Of a DNA stretch of 64,000 bases, positions 44,837 through 54,315 are shown piece after piece; the first letter of the stretch is position 1, and each line of letters starts with the position of its first letter. Position numbers and translations under genes: made by a program. This DNA is from Phaeobacter sp. QD34_24. Its GTDB lineage: Bacteria > Pseudomonadota > Alphaproteobacteria > Rhodobacterales > Rhodobacteraceae. The notes under the pieces were generated by a model, which saw only the letters and a list, made by a program, of their open reading frames with translations, searched no databases and was not told where the DNA came from. The stretch covers positions 1-64,000 of the forward strand of contig NZ_JARCJD010000007.1 in the NCBI RefSeq assembly GCF_028890115.1, given 5' to 3'.

Positions 44837-45598
44837 CTAAAGGTTGGCGCGGCGGTGGCGCGCAAAGGTCAGATCCCGCAGGATCACCTGGTTCATTTCA
44901 GGGGCTTCGAAAATCAGATCAAGCCAGGCGGACTGGATGCGCTTTTCGTTGAGATTGGAGTAGGCCAGATCGAATTCCACCGCCACGCGGCGTTCGCCCA
45001 AAGGCAGCTCGCGCACGATCTGTTCGGTGTTGGGGCCGTGGCTGATGTTCAGCCGGGCAAAGATCTCCAGCGGTTTTTCGGTTTCCACGATGGTGTCAAA
45101 GCGGATCAGGTGCTGGCGAGTCAGGCCCTGGACCGCCTCCTGCGGCAGGGCAATCACCAGCGACAGGAAAGAGCCGTCGAAGTTGAACACATCCATGCGC
45201 AGCCCGAAGGGGGCAAGATCCTCTTCCCGGCTGTTGCGCAGCTGGCGCAGAGTCAGTTCCGAATAGGCGCAGTCGTGGAACATCTGCACCTCTTCACCCA
45301 GCTTGGCCTTGGAGGGCACCGAGGATCGCCCCGGCACCGGCAGCGGGCCGCGCCAGGCTTCCGGGCGCCAGGACCAATCGGTGCCATGCGGCGTCGGGAA
45401 GGTATTGGCTCCGATATGCGGCAGTGCCAGCCGACCTTCGGCGACATGGATGAGCTGGTCCAGGTGCGTTTTCAACTGCCGCGCCTCGCCGCGGGTGTTG
45501 CGCAATGCGGACAGCGTCGCGGTCGGCGCCTCTGCGGCGGCGCGACGCCAGTGGCGCAGGGATCTGCGGTGCAGCAGTTTGTCCAGGATCCTGCTCAT
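44837..45598 (-). CDS. hypothetical protein, probably DUF6478 family, 253 aa
   Basis: Features are a basic N-terminal helix (LHRRSLRHWRRAA), a central HGTDWSWRPEAWRGPLPVPGRSSVPSKAKLGEEVQMFHDC block and a C-terminal FARLNISHGPNTEQIVRELPLGERRVAVEFDLAY region. This resembles the DUF6478 proteins of Rhodobacteraceae; the family name is from memory and should be treated as probable. No function is known. It leads the two-gene unit with 44458-44826. Confidence 0.7.
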   Translation of the reverse strand: MSRILDKLLHRRSLRHWRRAAAEAPTATLSALRNTRGEARQLKTHLDQLIHVAEGRLALPHIGANTFPTPHGTDWSWRPEAWRGPLPVPGRSSVPSKAKLGEEVQMFHDCAYSELTLRQLRNSREEDLAPFGLRMDVFNFDGSFLSLVIALPQEAVQGLTRQHLIRFDTIVETEKPLEIFARLNISHGPNTEQIVRELPLGERRVAVEFDLAYSNLNEKRIQSAWLDLIFEAPEMNQVILRDLTFARHRRANL

Positions 45599-45708
45599 AT
45601 CTCGTCTTCTGACCGTTCGTGTCGTGCCGGTTTCACCGGTTTGCTTCGGGGCGATCGAAAAAGAGCGCGGCCCAAAGCGGCAATCCTTTGCAATCTAGCC
45701 TTTGAACG

Positions 45709-46491
45709 TCAGTCAAATAAACCTGCAATCCGCTTGGCAAGGGAGAGTTTTTTTCCCGGTGCGGTTTGATCCGCCGTCGTTGCGCCGGTCTTCGATGTCG
45801 GGCGCGCCAGCGGACGCAAGGCGCCACCAGCCGTGCGCCGGGGTGCGCCTAGGGTCGCAGGCGTGGCCGCGGGTTTGGGGGCTGTCGCCTGTTTGACAGT
45901 TGTCGGCGCAGAGGCGGCACGGGTCAGCCGTGTCATCTGCTCCAGCACCTCGGCGCCGCGAGGGCCCAGAAGGGGGCTGTCCTCCGGCGCGTAGAGCGCC
46001 AGCAGGATCACGTGATCCTCCAGCAGAAAGGCGCCGCGCCAATGTTGCGAGCTGGCGCCCTTGGCGCCATGGCCTGCCATATCCAGCTTGACCAGCGGCA
46101 GCGCCCCGTCCTCGCGCTGGTCCAGAACTTGGGCGCCGGGCACGCTTGCGGCCAGATCCGATAGCTTAGGGGCTGGAACGCCTGCGGGTGCCGCTCCCAA
46201 TGTGGCGGTGATGATGGCGCCGCCGCCAAGGGAGGAGAACAGATTGCCCCCGCCCAGCCGGTCGCAGCGGGGCAGCAGCGCAAAGCCATTGGCGGCGTCG
46301 CGTCTGAGCATCTTCTTGTCAAAGCAATAGCCCCGTGGCGCTGCCAGGGTGATTTCGGCGCCATTCATGCGGGCTTCGGTCGGTTTTGCGCCGGTGCCGG
46401 TGCTGCCCGCAGCGGCAAAGGAGAAGCCGCCCTCCGGCAGGTCCGAGCAGGCAGAGACAAGGAGGGACATAAGCAGGCAGGAGGCCGCCAT
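45709..46491 (-). CDS. putative lipoprotein, 260 aa
   Basis: The N-terminus MAASCLLMSLLVSACSD ends in a lipobox (LVSAC), so it is likely a lipid-anchored periplasmic-face protein. The central part (ITLAAPRGYCFDKKMLRRDAANGFALLPRCDRLGG) holds two Cys. The C-terminal third is Pro/Ala/Thr-rich and low complexity, then ends KKLSLAKRIAGLFD. No family is recognised. Confidence 0.72.
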   Translation of the reverse strand: MAASCLLMSLLVSACSDLPEGGFSFAAAGSTGTGAKPTEARMNGAEITLAAPRGYCFDKKMLRRDAANGFALLPRCDRLGGGNLFSSLGGGAIITATLGAAPAGVPAPKLSDLAASVPGAQVLDQREDGALPLVKLDMAGHGAKGASSQHWRGAFLLEDHVILLALYAPEDSPLLGPRGAEVLEQMTRLTRAASAPTTVKQATAPKPAATPATLGAPRRTAGGALRPLARPTSKTGATTADQTAPGKKLSLAKRIAGLFD

Positions 46492-46898
46492 GGCATAGGC
46501 GCGGCCTGGGCGTCGGCTCCGCTTGCCTGCCCATGTTTGGGCAAGGGCCCTGGCCCCTATGGTCGCTCTGTTGCCCAGCTGTGCTGCTCCCCCGGCGTCA
46601 GATTATTTCGCGCCCCAACAGGAATAAGTGCCCGAGCCGTTCAGGACAAGAAATAAGACGGCCCTTTGCCCCGTAATCCTGTGCCCCGTGACCCTTTGCC
46701 CCGTGACCCTGCGCCCTGTGACCCCGCGCATTGGTGCCGCGAAATACAGGGCGGGGATCGAAAGCGATGTCAACGCCGCCCTGCGCCTGCTAGAGACGGT
46801 GGCAGGCCATCTGGCCAATGCCGAGGGCACAGCAAGGCGCCCGGGGGTGTAGCCGGACCCCGAACGGGACCGGGACAAGACGGAGGATCGAGGCCCGC
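46492..46898. other. about 400-nt intergenic region with a 15-nt tandem repeat
   Basis: Holds the repeat at 46666-46725 and a GAGG site for the CPBP gene. A GTG-initiated frame from 46628 reads through the repeat as CPVIL-CPVTL-CPVTL-RPVTP, but it has no ribosome-binding site and is probably not a gene. Confidence 0.5.
46666..46725. repeat. 15-nt tandem repeat, four units
   Basis: Units TTGCCCCGTAATCCT, GTGCCCCGTGACCCT, TTGCCCCGTGACCCT and GCGCCCTGTGACCCC follow without gaps. Only part of the divergent intergenic region is involved. Confidence 0.85.
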
Positions 46899-47789
46899 AT
46901 GCAGGGACGACAGGATTACACGGCCCATGAAGCCCTGGTGCGCGCGGCACGGGCAAAGCCCGAGCTGTGGCGGTTGGGGCTTGGCTTGATCCTGATCTAT
47001 CTGGTGGGGTTTGCCCTGTCTTCCCTCACGCTGCCGCTGCTGGCGAAGCTGTTTCCCGGCGATTGGATCGAGGGGCTGCAGAGTGGCACAACGCCGGGGG
47101 CGATGCTGGTGCTTCTGGGGGGCTTTGCCTTCATGACCTTTGGCGTGGCGCTGACCGCGCGCGTGTTGCAGGACCGCTCCTTCTGGTCGGTCATCGGCCA
47201 TCCGCGCCCCCTGATCTACCAGTTCCTGCGGGTGAGCCTGTGCCTGATCGCGCTGGGCATCACCCTGTCGCTGCTGCCGCCCTATGATATGGGCGCGCCG
47301 CTGACGCCCAACCTGTCCTTCGGGCTTTGGCTGTCGCTGCTGCCCTTTTCCCTCTTGGTGGTGCTGATTCAGACCAGCGCCGAGGAGATCGTCTTTCGCG
47401 GCTATATCCAGCAGGGACTGGCGGCGCGGTTCAAAAACCCTCTGGTCTGGCTCTTGGCGCCCTCGGCCCTGTTTGCGCTGGGCCACTACCTGCCGAATGA
47501 GGCCGGAGAAAACGCCGTGCTGATCGCGCTTTGGGCCGGGGTCTTTGGCCTGTTGATGGCGGATCTGACAGCGCGCTCAGGCACGCTGGGGCCTGCGATC
47601 GCGGTGCATTTCTTCAACAATGTCACGGCGCTCTTGCTGTTTGCCTCACCCACCAGCCTTTATGGGCTGTCGCTCTACCTGATGCCCTATGAGATGTCGG
47701 ATGCACAGGCCCTGCGTCCCTGGCTCGCGGTGGACTTTGCGCTGATGCTGGTCACCTGGCTGGCGGCGCGCCTTGCGATACGCCGCTGA
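46899..47789 (+). CDS. CPBP-family intramembrane metalloprotease
   Basis: 296 residues with about eight membrane helices. Abi/CAAX-type catalytic motifs are visible: EEIVFRG (motif 1, Glu-Glu-x3-Arg), FALGHYL (motif 2 His) and AVHFFNN (His and Asn). Bacterial CPBP proteases have mostly unknown substrates; some act in bacteriocin immunity. The ATG 46899 is preceded by GAGG at good spacing. It is followed 60 nt later by accD. Confidence 0.9.
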   Translation: MQGRQDYTAHEALVRAARAKPELWRLGLGLILIYLVGFALSSLTLPLLAKLFPGDWIEGLQSGTTPGAMLVLLGGFAFMTFGVALTARVLQDRSFWSVIGHPRPLIYQFLRVSLCLIALGITLSLLPPYDMGAPLTPNLSFGLWLSLLPFSLLVVLIQTSAEEIVFRGYIQQGLAARFKNPLVWLLAPSALFALGHYLPNEAGENAVLIALWAGVFGLLMADLTARSGTLGPAIAVHFFNNVTALLLFASPTSLYGLSLYLMPYEMSDAQALRPWLAVDFALMLVTWLAARLAIRR

Positions 47790-47849
47790 TTGCAATTGAT
47801 CGCGATGGGGCTTATCTGAGGGGCCAAACAGCCCCCACAGAGGCATGAT

Positions 47850-48809
47850 ATGAACTGGATCACCAACTACGTCCGCCCGCGGATCAACTCGATCTTCTCG
47901 CGCCGTGAAGCCCCGGAGAACCTGTGGACCAAATGCGACGAGTGCGGCACCATGCTGTTTCACCGCGAGTTGAAGGACAATCTGAACGTCTGCACCAACT
48001 GCGGCCATCACATGCACATCACGCCGCGCGATCGGTTCAATGCCCTGTTCGACGGCGGCATCTTCACCGAGATCGCGGTGCCGGAACCTTTGGCCGACCC
48101 GCTGAAGTTCCGCGACCAGAAGAAATATCCCGACCGCATGAAGGCGGCGCAGAAGAAAACCGGCGAAAAAGAAGCCATGCTGGTTGCTGCCGGTGAAATG
48201 GGCCGCACGCCCATCGTTGCCGTCGGGCAGGATTTCTCCTTCATGGGGGGCTCCATGGGGATGTATGTGGGCAATGCGATCATCGCCGCCGCCGAAGAGG
48301 CGGTGAAGCTGAAACGCCCGCTGATCCTGTTCTCGGCTGCCGGCGGCGCCCGCATGCAGGAAGGCATCCTGTCGCTGATGCAGATGCCGCGCACCACCGT
48401 GGCGGTGCAGATGCTGAAAGAGGCCGGTCTTCCCTATATCGTGGTTCTGACCCATCCCACCACCGGCGGGGTGACCGCTTCTTACGCGATGCTGGGGGAT
48501 GTGCAGATCTCGGAACCCAATGCGCTGATCTGCTTTGCCGGTCCCCGCGTGATCGAACAGACCATCCGCGAGAAGCTGCCCGACGGTTTCCAGCGCGCCG
48601 AATACCTGCTGGATCACGGCATGCTGGACCGGGTGACCCCGCGCACCGAGCTGCGCGAGGAGCTGATCACCATCCTGCGCATGCTGATGGGCCTTCCGCC
48701 GCAGGTGGTGGGGGATCTGCCCGCGCCTTCGGAGACGGCGGAGATTGCGCCGCCCAAGGTCGAAAAGAGCGGCAAACCTGCCGCAGATGCAGGGGCGAAA
48801 GCCAAGTAA
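47850..48809 (+). CDS. accD: acetyl-CoA carboxylase carboxyltransferase subunit beta
   Basis: 319 residues. An N-terminal zinc ribbon ([28 protein letters not shown], in parts, four Cys) is followed by the crotonase-like carboxyltransferase core with [12 protein letters not shown] and [17 protein letters not shown]. AccD pairs with AccA to make malonyl-CoA for fatty acid synthesis. The tail is Lys/Ala-rich. folC follows after a hairpin, an arrangement common in alphaproteobacteria. Confidence 0.97.
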   Translation: MNWITNYVRPRINSIFSRREAPENLWTKCDECGTMLFHRELKDNLNVCTNCGHHMHITPRDRFNALFDGGIFTEIAVPEPLADPLKFRDQKKYPDRMKAAQKKTGEKEAMLVAAGEMGRTPIVAVGQDFSFMGGSMGMYVGNAIIAAAEEAVKLKRPLILFSAAGGARMQEGILSLMQMPRTTVAVQMLKEAGLPYIVVLTHPTTGGVTASYAMLGDVQISEPNALICFAGPRVIEQTIREKLPDGFQRAEYLLDHGMLDRVTPRTELREELITILRMLMGLPPQVVGDLPAPSETAEIAPPKVEKSGKPAADAGAKAK

Positions 48810-48851
48810 GTCTTGCACAACAAGATGTGCTCGCGCCGACAGCGGCGCTGC

Positions 48852-48885
48852 GCCCGTCTGCCAGATCCGGCGGGCGGGCTTTTTC
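48852..48885 (+). terminator. terminator between accD and folC
   Basis: GCCCGTCTGCC (48852-48862) pairs with GGCGGGCGGGC (48869-48879), allowing two G-T pairs, followed by TTTTTC. It may reduce readthrough into folC. Confidence 0.75.
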
Positions 48886-48910
48886 AAAAAATCCTGTTCG
48901 GGAGCCTCCC

Positions 48911-50185
48911 ATGACCAAAGCGCGTTCCGATGCCATCCTTGACCGCATGATGGCGCTGCATCCCAAGATCATCGATCTGACGCTGGATCGGGTCTGGCGG
49001 CTGCTCGCGGCGCTGGACGATCCGCAGGACCGCCTGCCGCCGGTCATTCATATCGCGGGCACCAATGGCAAGGGATCGACCCAGGCGATGATCCGGGCCG
49101 GGCTCGAAGGGGCGGGGAAGGCGGTGCATGCCTATACCTCGCCGCATCTGGCGCGGTTTCATGAACGCATCCGCCTGGCCGGGGAGCTGATCTCTGAGGA
49201 TCATCTGACCGAGGTGCTGGACGAGTGCTATGCCAGGAATGGCGGCGTTAATATCACCTATTTCGAGATCACCACCTGTGCCGCATTGCTGGCCTTTGCC
49301 CGCACGCCTGCGGATTTCACGCTGCTGGAGGTCGGGCTTGGCGGGCGGCTGGACGCCACCAACGTGATCGCCAAACCCGCCCTTTCGGTGATCACCCCTG
49401 TGTCGATCGACCACGAACAGTTCCTTGGCAATACCCTGGCAAAGATCGCAGGCGAAAAGGCCGGGATCATCAAGCGCGGTGTGCCTGTCGTTGTCGGCCC
49501 GCAGGAGGATGAGGCGATGGAGGTGATCGAAGCTGTCGCCGCCCGCCATGGCGCGCCGCTGATCGCCCATGGTCAGCACTGGCACGTCTACGAGGAACGC
49601 GGGCGGCTGATCTTCCAGGATGAAACCGGCCTTCTGGACCTGCCGATGCCCGCGCTGATCGGCGCCCATCAGGTGCAGAACGCAGGCGCCGCTCTGGCCG
49701 CCCTGCGTCACCTGGGGATGGATGAGGCAGCCTGCGAGGCGGCGATGACACGGGCGCAGTGGCCCGCCCGGATGCAGCGGCTGAAGACCGGTCCGCTGGT
49801 GGAGGCTGCTGCGGGCGCCGAACTGTGGCTCGATGGCGGGCACAACGCGGCGGCAGGGGTGGCTCTGGCAGAGGTGCTGAAGGGGCTGCCAAAGCGGCCG
49901 ACGCATCTCATTTGCGGGATGCTGAACACCAAGGATGTGAGGGGCTATATGGCGCCGCTGGCGCCCCATGTGGAGAGCCTGACGGCCATCTCGATCCCCG
50001 GCGAGGCGGCGACGCTGAGCGCCGAAGAGACAGAAGCTGCTGCGAAATCCGTGGGTATCAACGCCAGCCGTGCCGAAGATGCCCTGTCGGCGCTGGAGGC
50101 GATCGTTGCCGAAGATGCGAGCGCACGGGTGCTGATCTGCGGTTCGCTCTATCTTGCGGGCAATATCCTGCGCGAGAACGGTTGA
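48911..50185 (+). CDS. folC: bifunctional folylpolyglutamate synthase/dihydrofolate synthase
   Basis: 424 residues of the Mur-ligase family. ATP loop IAGTNGKGSTQAMI, then TSPHLARFHERIRL, the DATNVI and SIDHEQFLG blocks, and LDGGHNAAAG in the C-terminal domain. It adds glutamate to dihydropteroate and to folates. ATG 48911 follows GGGAGCC. It shares orientation with accD, with a terminator between. Confidence 0.96.
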   Translation: MTKARSDAILDRMMALHPKIIDLTLDRVWRLLAALDDPQDRLPPVIHIAGTNGKGSTQAMIRAGLEGAGKAVHAYTSPHLARFHERIRLAGELISEDHLTEVLDECYARNGGVNITYFEITTCAALLAFARTPADFTLLEVGLGGRLDATNVIAKPALSVITPVSIDHEQFLGNTLAKIAGEKAGIIKRGVPVVVGPQEDEAMEVIEAVAARHGAPLIAHGQHWHVYEERGRLIFQDETGLLDLPMPALIGAHQVQNAGAALAALRHLGMDEAACEAAMTRAQWPARMQRLKTGPLVEAAAGAELWLDGGHNAAAGVALAEVLKGLPKRPTHLICGMLNTKDVRGYMAPLAPHVESLTAISIPGEAATLSAEETEAAAKSVGINASRAEDALSALEAIVAEDASARVLICGSLYLAGNILRENG

Positions 50186-50190
50186 ACGAC

Positions 50191-50218
50191 ACGGGCAGGG
50201 CGAGGCGCTCCCGCCCGT
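50191..50218 (+). terminator. weak hairpin after folC
   Basis: ACGGGC (50191-50196) and GCCCGT (50213-50218) with partial inner pairing, followed by CTTC. It is only a modest candidate. Confidence 0.35.
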
Positions 50219-50241
50219 CTTCGATCTTGCGGTCTCATCCC

Positions 50242-50270
50242 GTTGGGCCGAGCGCCGCTGACGCGGCGCG
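50242..50270 (+). repeat. dispersed GC-rich intergenic element, copy 4
   Basis: GTTGGGCCGAGCGCCGCTGA followed by CGCGGCGCG. It differs from the 8442 copy at two positions in the first part and keeps the CGCCGC-TGA-CGCGGCG stem. It lies between convergent folC and zapE. Confidence 0.6.
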
Positions 50271-50278
50271 GGCTGTTT

Positions 50279-51361
50279 TCAGCCGTCCTGGCCCCAGTCC
50301 TTGTCCTGCATCTCGCGCAGGCGGCTTGCCGTGCGTTCAAATTCGAATGCGCCGTCACCTTCGACGTAGAGGAATTCCGGTTCCGCCGCCGCGGTGCAGA
50401 TCAGTCGCACCTGTGCTTCGTACAATGCATCGATCAGGGTGACGAAGCGCTTCGCCTCGTTGAAGTTGCTGCGCGACAGGCGGGGGATGTCCTCAAGCAC
50501 CAGCACCTTCACCTCTTCGGCGATGGCGAGGTAATCACCCGGCCCCAGCATCTTGCCGCACAAGTCATAGAAGGTGGCCCGTGCCACCCCGTTGCGGAAG
50601 CCCGGCAGCACCACCTCGCGACCCTTCACTTCCAGCGTCAGCGGCTGGGCATCGCCGCCCGAAAGATCCTCCCAGATGGCCCGTATCTGGGCGCGGGAGT
50701 CGGCATTCACCGGCGAGAAATAGACCGGCGACCCCTTGAGACGGTCCTGCCGGTAATCCACCGGGCTGACCATCTCCCAGACCTGCATCTTCTCCTTGAT
50801 CAGGTCGATGAAGGGCAGGAACAGCTGGCGGTTGAGACCGTTCTTGTAAAGATCATCCGGCACCCGGTTCGAGGTGGTGACCACGGTGACGCCCGCCTCG
50901 AACAGCGCCTCGAACAGGCGACCCACGATCATCGCATCGGTGATGTCGGTGATCTGCATCTCGTCAAAGGCGAGAAGGCGCACCGACTCGGCGACCTCCT
51001 TTGCCACCGGCGCCAGGGTATCCTGCACACCGCTTTGACGCGCCTCGTGCATCTTGGCGTGGATCTCCTGCATGAAGGCATGGAAGTGCACCCGCCGCGC
51101 GGGGATATCACGAAGGCTATCGACAAAGAGATCCATCAGCATGGATTTACCACGCCCAACCCCGCCCCAGAGGTAGAGCCCCTTGACCTCTTCGCGCGTG
51201 GCCTTGCGGAACAGGCCGCGTTTCACCGGCGGCGCCATCAGCCCCTGGGCTATACGGTCAAATTCCGGCAGTACCGCCTGCTGCGCCGGATCCGGGCGGA
51301 TCTGGCCTGCCTCGCTGCGGGTCTGATAAAGCGCGGTTACCTGGGTCATGGCGTCAGCCAT
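50279..51361 (-). CDS. zapE: cell division ATPase ZapE (AFG1-like)
   Basis: 360 residues of the AFG1/ZapE P-loop family. Walker A is GLYLWGGVGRGKSML, Walker B is LLAFDEMQITDITDAMI, with VTTSNRVPDDLYKNGLNR as sensor region. In E. coli ZapE modulates the FtsZ ring under stress; mitochondrial AFG1 handles inner-membrane proteins. The first ATG (51361) or the one four codons later (51349) could be used; neither has a strong ribosome-binding site. Confidence 0.93.
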   Translation of the reverse strand: MADAMTQVTALYQTRSEAGQIRPDPAQQAVLPEFDRIAQGLMAPPVKRGLFRKATREEVKGLYLWGGVGRGKSMLMDLFVDSLRDIPARRVHFHAFMQEIHAKMHEARQSGVQDTLAPVAKEVAESVRLLAFDEMQITDITDAMIVGRLFEALFEAGVTVVTTSNRVPDDLYKNGLNRQLFLPFIDLIKEKMQVWEMVSPVDYRQDRLKGSPVYFSPVNADSRAQIRAIWEDLSGGDAQPLTLEVKGREVVLPGFRNGVARATFYDLCGKMLGPGDYLAIAEEVKVLVLEDIPRLSRSNFNEAKRFVTLIDALYEAQVRLICTAAAEPEFLYVEGDGAFEFERTASRLREMQDKDWGQDG

Positions 51362-51646
51362 AGCGCGCAGTGCAGAGGATGGGAAGGCGCAGCATTGTTT
51401 TCCAATCGCGAGCGACCGGGTTCATGCCGACAAATGGCAGAGCAAAAGGTGGATCGGCGTGATGCGAAGACGCCAGGGGAGCTTTCGGTGGCTTTGTCGT
51501 AGCGGGGTGCAACATGGCCCAGGCTGGGCGCGCGCGAGGCCGGTGCCAAAGCAAGCCACCCCACGTCAATTTGCCTCATGGCATGACGTTGACCGATTTT
51601 GGCAAACCTGTAATGAACACCCCGAACATAAGACGATGGACCGCGC

Positions 51647-52021
51647 GTGAAACGCAGACTGCTTCATAAATTGGGTTTGCTCTTTCCGGCGCTTACATGG
51701 CTGTTCATCCAGTTTTCCATGACTGGGATGATGATCGGCACCTCTGCTGACGCGATGCAGATTACAATCTGCTCAGCTGACGGTCTTCAGCAAATCAGCG
51801 TCAACCCCGAGACCGGTGAGCCGGTCGAACCTGCGGTGGGCGGGGAGGGATGCGAATGGTGCCAGTCCTTTGGCTCGGTCACCGATTGCGCGGATCGCGG
51901 CGAGGTGAGCTGGATCGCAATAGCCAGATCCTTTCAGCAAAAGCTGGTTCTGGCCCCACCGCCACACAAGCCGCTGCGTTTCGTGGCGGATTACGACAGC
52001 AGGGCACCCCCCTTCGTTTGA
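51647..52021 (+). CDS. DUF2946-like small exported protein
   Basis: 124 residues with a hydrophobic N-terminus (LLHKLGLLFPALTWLFIQFSMTGMMIG), then CSADG, a CEWCQS motif and a closing DYDSRAPP. This is the pattern of DUF2946, small proteins often found next to metal-uptake loci and thought to bind metal through the Cys residues. The start is GTG 51647; no good ribosome-binding site is seen, so it is uncertain. It lies 78 nt before the ABC uptake genes and may be cotranscribed. Confidence 0.7.
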   Translation: MKRRLLHKLGLLFPALTWLFIQFSMTGMMIGTSADAMQITICSADGLQQISVNPETGEPVEPAVGGEGCEWCQSFGSVTDCADRGEVSWIAIARSFQQKLVLAPPPHKPLRFVADYDSRAPPFV

Positions 52022-52099
52022 GCTTTCACACCTTCAAGGAAAACCCGGACCGCCATTGTGGCGGGGTCCGGAGCGTTTTGTGAACTCAAAGGAAAACCT

Positions 52100-53218
52100 A
52101 TGTTCAAAGCACTTGTCCGCGGCGCCGCCGCAGCCGTTCTTGCGGCCTCCCTTGCCATGCCTGCCTGGGCTGGCAACATCACCTTGACCGATACCATGGG
52201 CCGCACCGTCGAGGTGCCCGAAGACCCGCAGCGGATTCTTCTGGGCTTCTACTTCGAAGACTTCATGGCCGTTGCTGGCCCTGAGGGCTATGACCGTGTT
52301 GTCGCCATTTCCAAGGACACCTGGGAAGGCTGGCGAAACCTGCAATGGCAGACCTATACGGCCGCGATTCCCCGTCTGACGGAACTGGCAGACGTCGGGG
52401 AGGTCGATTCCGGCACCTTCTCCCTGGAAGCCGCAGTCGCGGCACAGCCCGATGTCGCGGTTCTGGCCGCATGGCAGTTCAAGGCGCTGGGCGATGTTGC
52501 CGACCGTCTGCAAGATGCAGGCGTGCCGATCGTGGTGCTCGATTACAATGCGCAGACCGTCGACATGCATGTGAAATCGACCGAGATTCTGGGGCAGCTC
52601 ATGGGAGCGGAAGACCGCGCCAAGGCACTGGCTGACGAATATGCGGCTGCGGTGGCCGAGGTCGAGGCCCGCCTGGCCGGGCTGCCCGAGGGCGCGCGTC
52701 CCAAGGTCTATGTGGAACTGGCGCGCAAGGGCAAGGACACGGTCGACAACTCCTACTCCGGCACGCAATGGGGCAGCGTGATCGACCAGTTGCAGGCGAA
52801 GAATATCGCCAATGGTCAAATCAGCAACTGGGGCAAGCTGAGCCCGGAATATGTCCTGGCGCAGAACCCTCAGGTGATCCTGCTGGCCGGCTCTGGCTGG
52901 GCGGGGCGTGACGAGGCCGTGATCATGGGGCCGGGTGTCGATAGCGCCCTGACCCATGCACGCATGCAGGCCTATATGGCGCGTCCGGGTTGGGCGGATC
53001 TGGATGCGGTCAAGGGCGGCCGGGTCTTCGGCATCTATCATGGCGGCAACCGCACGCTCTATGACTATGCGTTCCTGCAGTTCCTCGCCAAGGCCATGTA
53101 TCCCGAGCATTTTGCGGATCTGGATCCGCAAGCGGCCTTGGACAGGTTCTTTGCCACCTACATGCCGGTCGCCTTCAAGGGCACCTACATGACCCAACTG
53201 CCGGGCGGAGAGGGATAA
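52100..53218 (+). CDS. iron/siderophore-type ABC transporter substrate-binding protein
   Basis: 372 residues. A Sec signal (ALVRGAAAAVLAASLAMPAWA) is followed by a class III binding-protein fold of the FecB/BtuF type: GNITLTDTMGRTVEVPEDPQRILLG, then VAAQPDVAVLAAW and IVVLDYNAQTVDMH. Such proteins bind ferric siderophores, heme or cobalamin in the periplasm; the ligand is not determined. ATG 52100 has AAAGGAAA upstream. The stop shares a base with the permease start (TAATG). Confidence 0.9.
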   Translation: MFKALVRGAAAAVLAASLAMPAWAGNITLTDTMGRTVEVPEDPQRILLGFYFEDFMAVAGPEGYDRVVAISKDTWEGWRNLQWQTYTAAIPRLTELADVGEVDSGTFSLEAAVAAQPDVAVLAAWQFKALGDVADRLQDAGVPIVVLDYNAQTVDMHVKSTEILGQLMGAEDRAKALADEYAAAVAEVEARLAGLPEGARPKVYVELARKGKDTVDNSYSGTQWGSVIDQLQAKNIANGQISNWGKLSPEYVLAQNPQVILLAGSGWAGRDEAVIMGPGVDSALTHARMQAYMARPGWADLDAVKGGRVFGIYHGGNRTLYDYAFLQFLAKAMYPEHFADLDPQAALDRFFATYMPVAFKGTYMTQLPGGEG

Positions 53219-54315
53219 TGACTGCCTCGCGTGAGGCAGGGTCTCCGCAAAGCCCGGGGGCGGTGCAAACCGCCCCCGATGGCGCCCGGCTGGCTGTGTA
53301 TTGCAGCGGGGCGCTGCGGCGCCTGGCCCGACTGGCCGCTGCCGCTGCCGTTCTGGCGGCCCTGATGGTGGCCGACATTCTGACCGGGCCTGCAATGCTG
53401 GGCCTCGGGGACGTTCTGAGGGGGCTTTTTGTCCCGGCCCATGCCGACAATATGACCCTGATCATCGTCCGGGATATTCGCCTGCCCAGCACGCTGATGG
53501 CGACGCTGGTGGGCATGTCTCTTGGGGTGGCGGGGGTGCATATGCAGACCATCCTCGGCAATCCGCTGGCCAGCCCCTATACGCTTGGGTTTTCCGCGGC
53601 GGCAGGGTTTGGCGCGGCTCTGGCTATTCTGACAGGATTCAGCCTGCCCTTTCTGCCGTGGCTTACCGTTCCGTTGTCCGCCTTTGTGATGTGCGTTCTT
53701 GCCGCCGCCCTTGTCTTTGCCTTTTCAAACATTCGCGGAATGCGCCCCGAGATCATGGTGCTGGCGGGCATTGCCACACTGTTCATGTTCCAATCGGCGC
53801 AATCCCTGGTCCAGTACCTGGCTGCGCCCGAAGTGCTTCAGGCCATCGTGTTCTGGCTGTTCGGCTCCCTGCTCAAGGCCAGCTGGAACAATGTGCCGAT
53901 TGTCGCCGTGGTCTTTGCCCTGACCAGCCTCGCGGTGTTGCCCCACCTCTGGCAGCTGACGGCCCTGCGGCTGGGCGATGCGCGCGCCGCGGCCATCGGA
54001 GTGGATGTGCGGCGGCTGCGGGTGAAGATGTTCGCACTGGTGGCTTTGCTGACGGCGGCTGCCGTCGCCTTTGTCGGCACGATCGGATTTGTCGGTCTGG
54101 TGGCGCCGCATATCGCCCGCATGCTTGTGGGGGAGGACCAGCGGGTGCTTTTGCCCATGGCGGCGCTGATGGGGGCGATCACCATGGCCGGATCTTCCGT
54201 CCTGTCCAAACTGGTTTCGCCCGGCGGCGTGATCCCGATCGGGATCGTCACCGCCCTGATCGGCGTGCCGTTCCTGTTCTTTCTGATCCTGCGCGGGCAA
54301 AGGAGGCATTGGTGA
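53218..54315 (+). CDS. FecCD-family ABC transporter permease
   Basis: 365 residues with nine to ten membrane helices. Family signature segments are VRDIRLPSTLMATLVGMSLGVAGVHMQTILGNPLASPYTLG near the N-terminus and GTIGFVGLVAPHIARMLVGEDQRVLLPMAALMGA near the C-terminus (each in parts). It forms the inner-membrane channel of a siderophore/heme/B12-type importer. An unusual 45-residue N-terminal extension is Pro/Ala-rich. Both ends overlap neighbouring genes. Confidence 0.93.
   Translation: MTASREAGSPQSPGAVQTAPDGARLAVYCSGALRRLARLAAAAAVLAALMVADILTGPAMLGLGDVLRGLFVPAHADNMTLIIVRDIRLPSTLMATLVGMSLGVAGVHMQTILGNPLASPYTLGFSAAAGFGAALAILTGFSLPFLPWLTVPLSAFVMCVLAAALVFAFSNIRGMRPEIMVLAGIATLFMFQSAQSLVQYLAAPEVLQAIVFWLFGSLLKASWNNVPIVAVVFALTSLAVLPHLWQLTALRLGDARAAAIGVDVRRLRVKMFALVALLTAAAVAFVGTIGFVGLVAPHIARMLVGEDQRVLLPMAALMGAITMAGSSVLSKLVSPGGVIPIGIVTALIGVPFLFFLILRGQRRHW

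Noticed and set aside
46666-46725. CRISPR array
   Set aside because: Units are 15 nt with no spacers; this is a simple tandem repeat, and no cas genes are present.
51589-51616. Promoter TTGACC-N16-TAATGA before the DUF2946-like gene
   Set aside because: The -10 hexamer matches consensus poorly; not enough to annotate.
53301-54311. Upstream extension of the FecE-type ATPase frame across the permease gene
   Set aside because: The permease reads in another frame with clear FecCD motifs, and the GTG at 54312 has an ideal ribosome-binding site.
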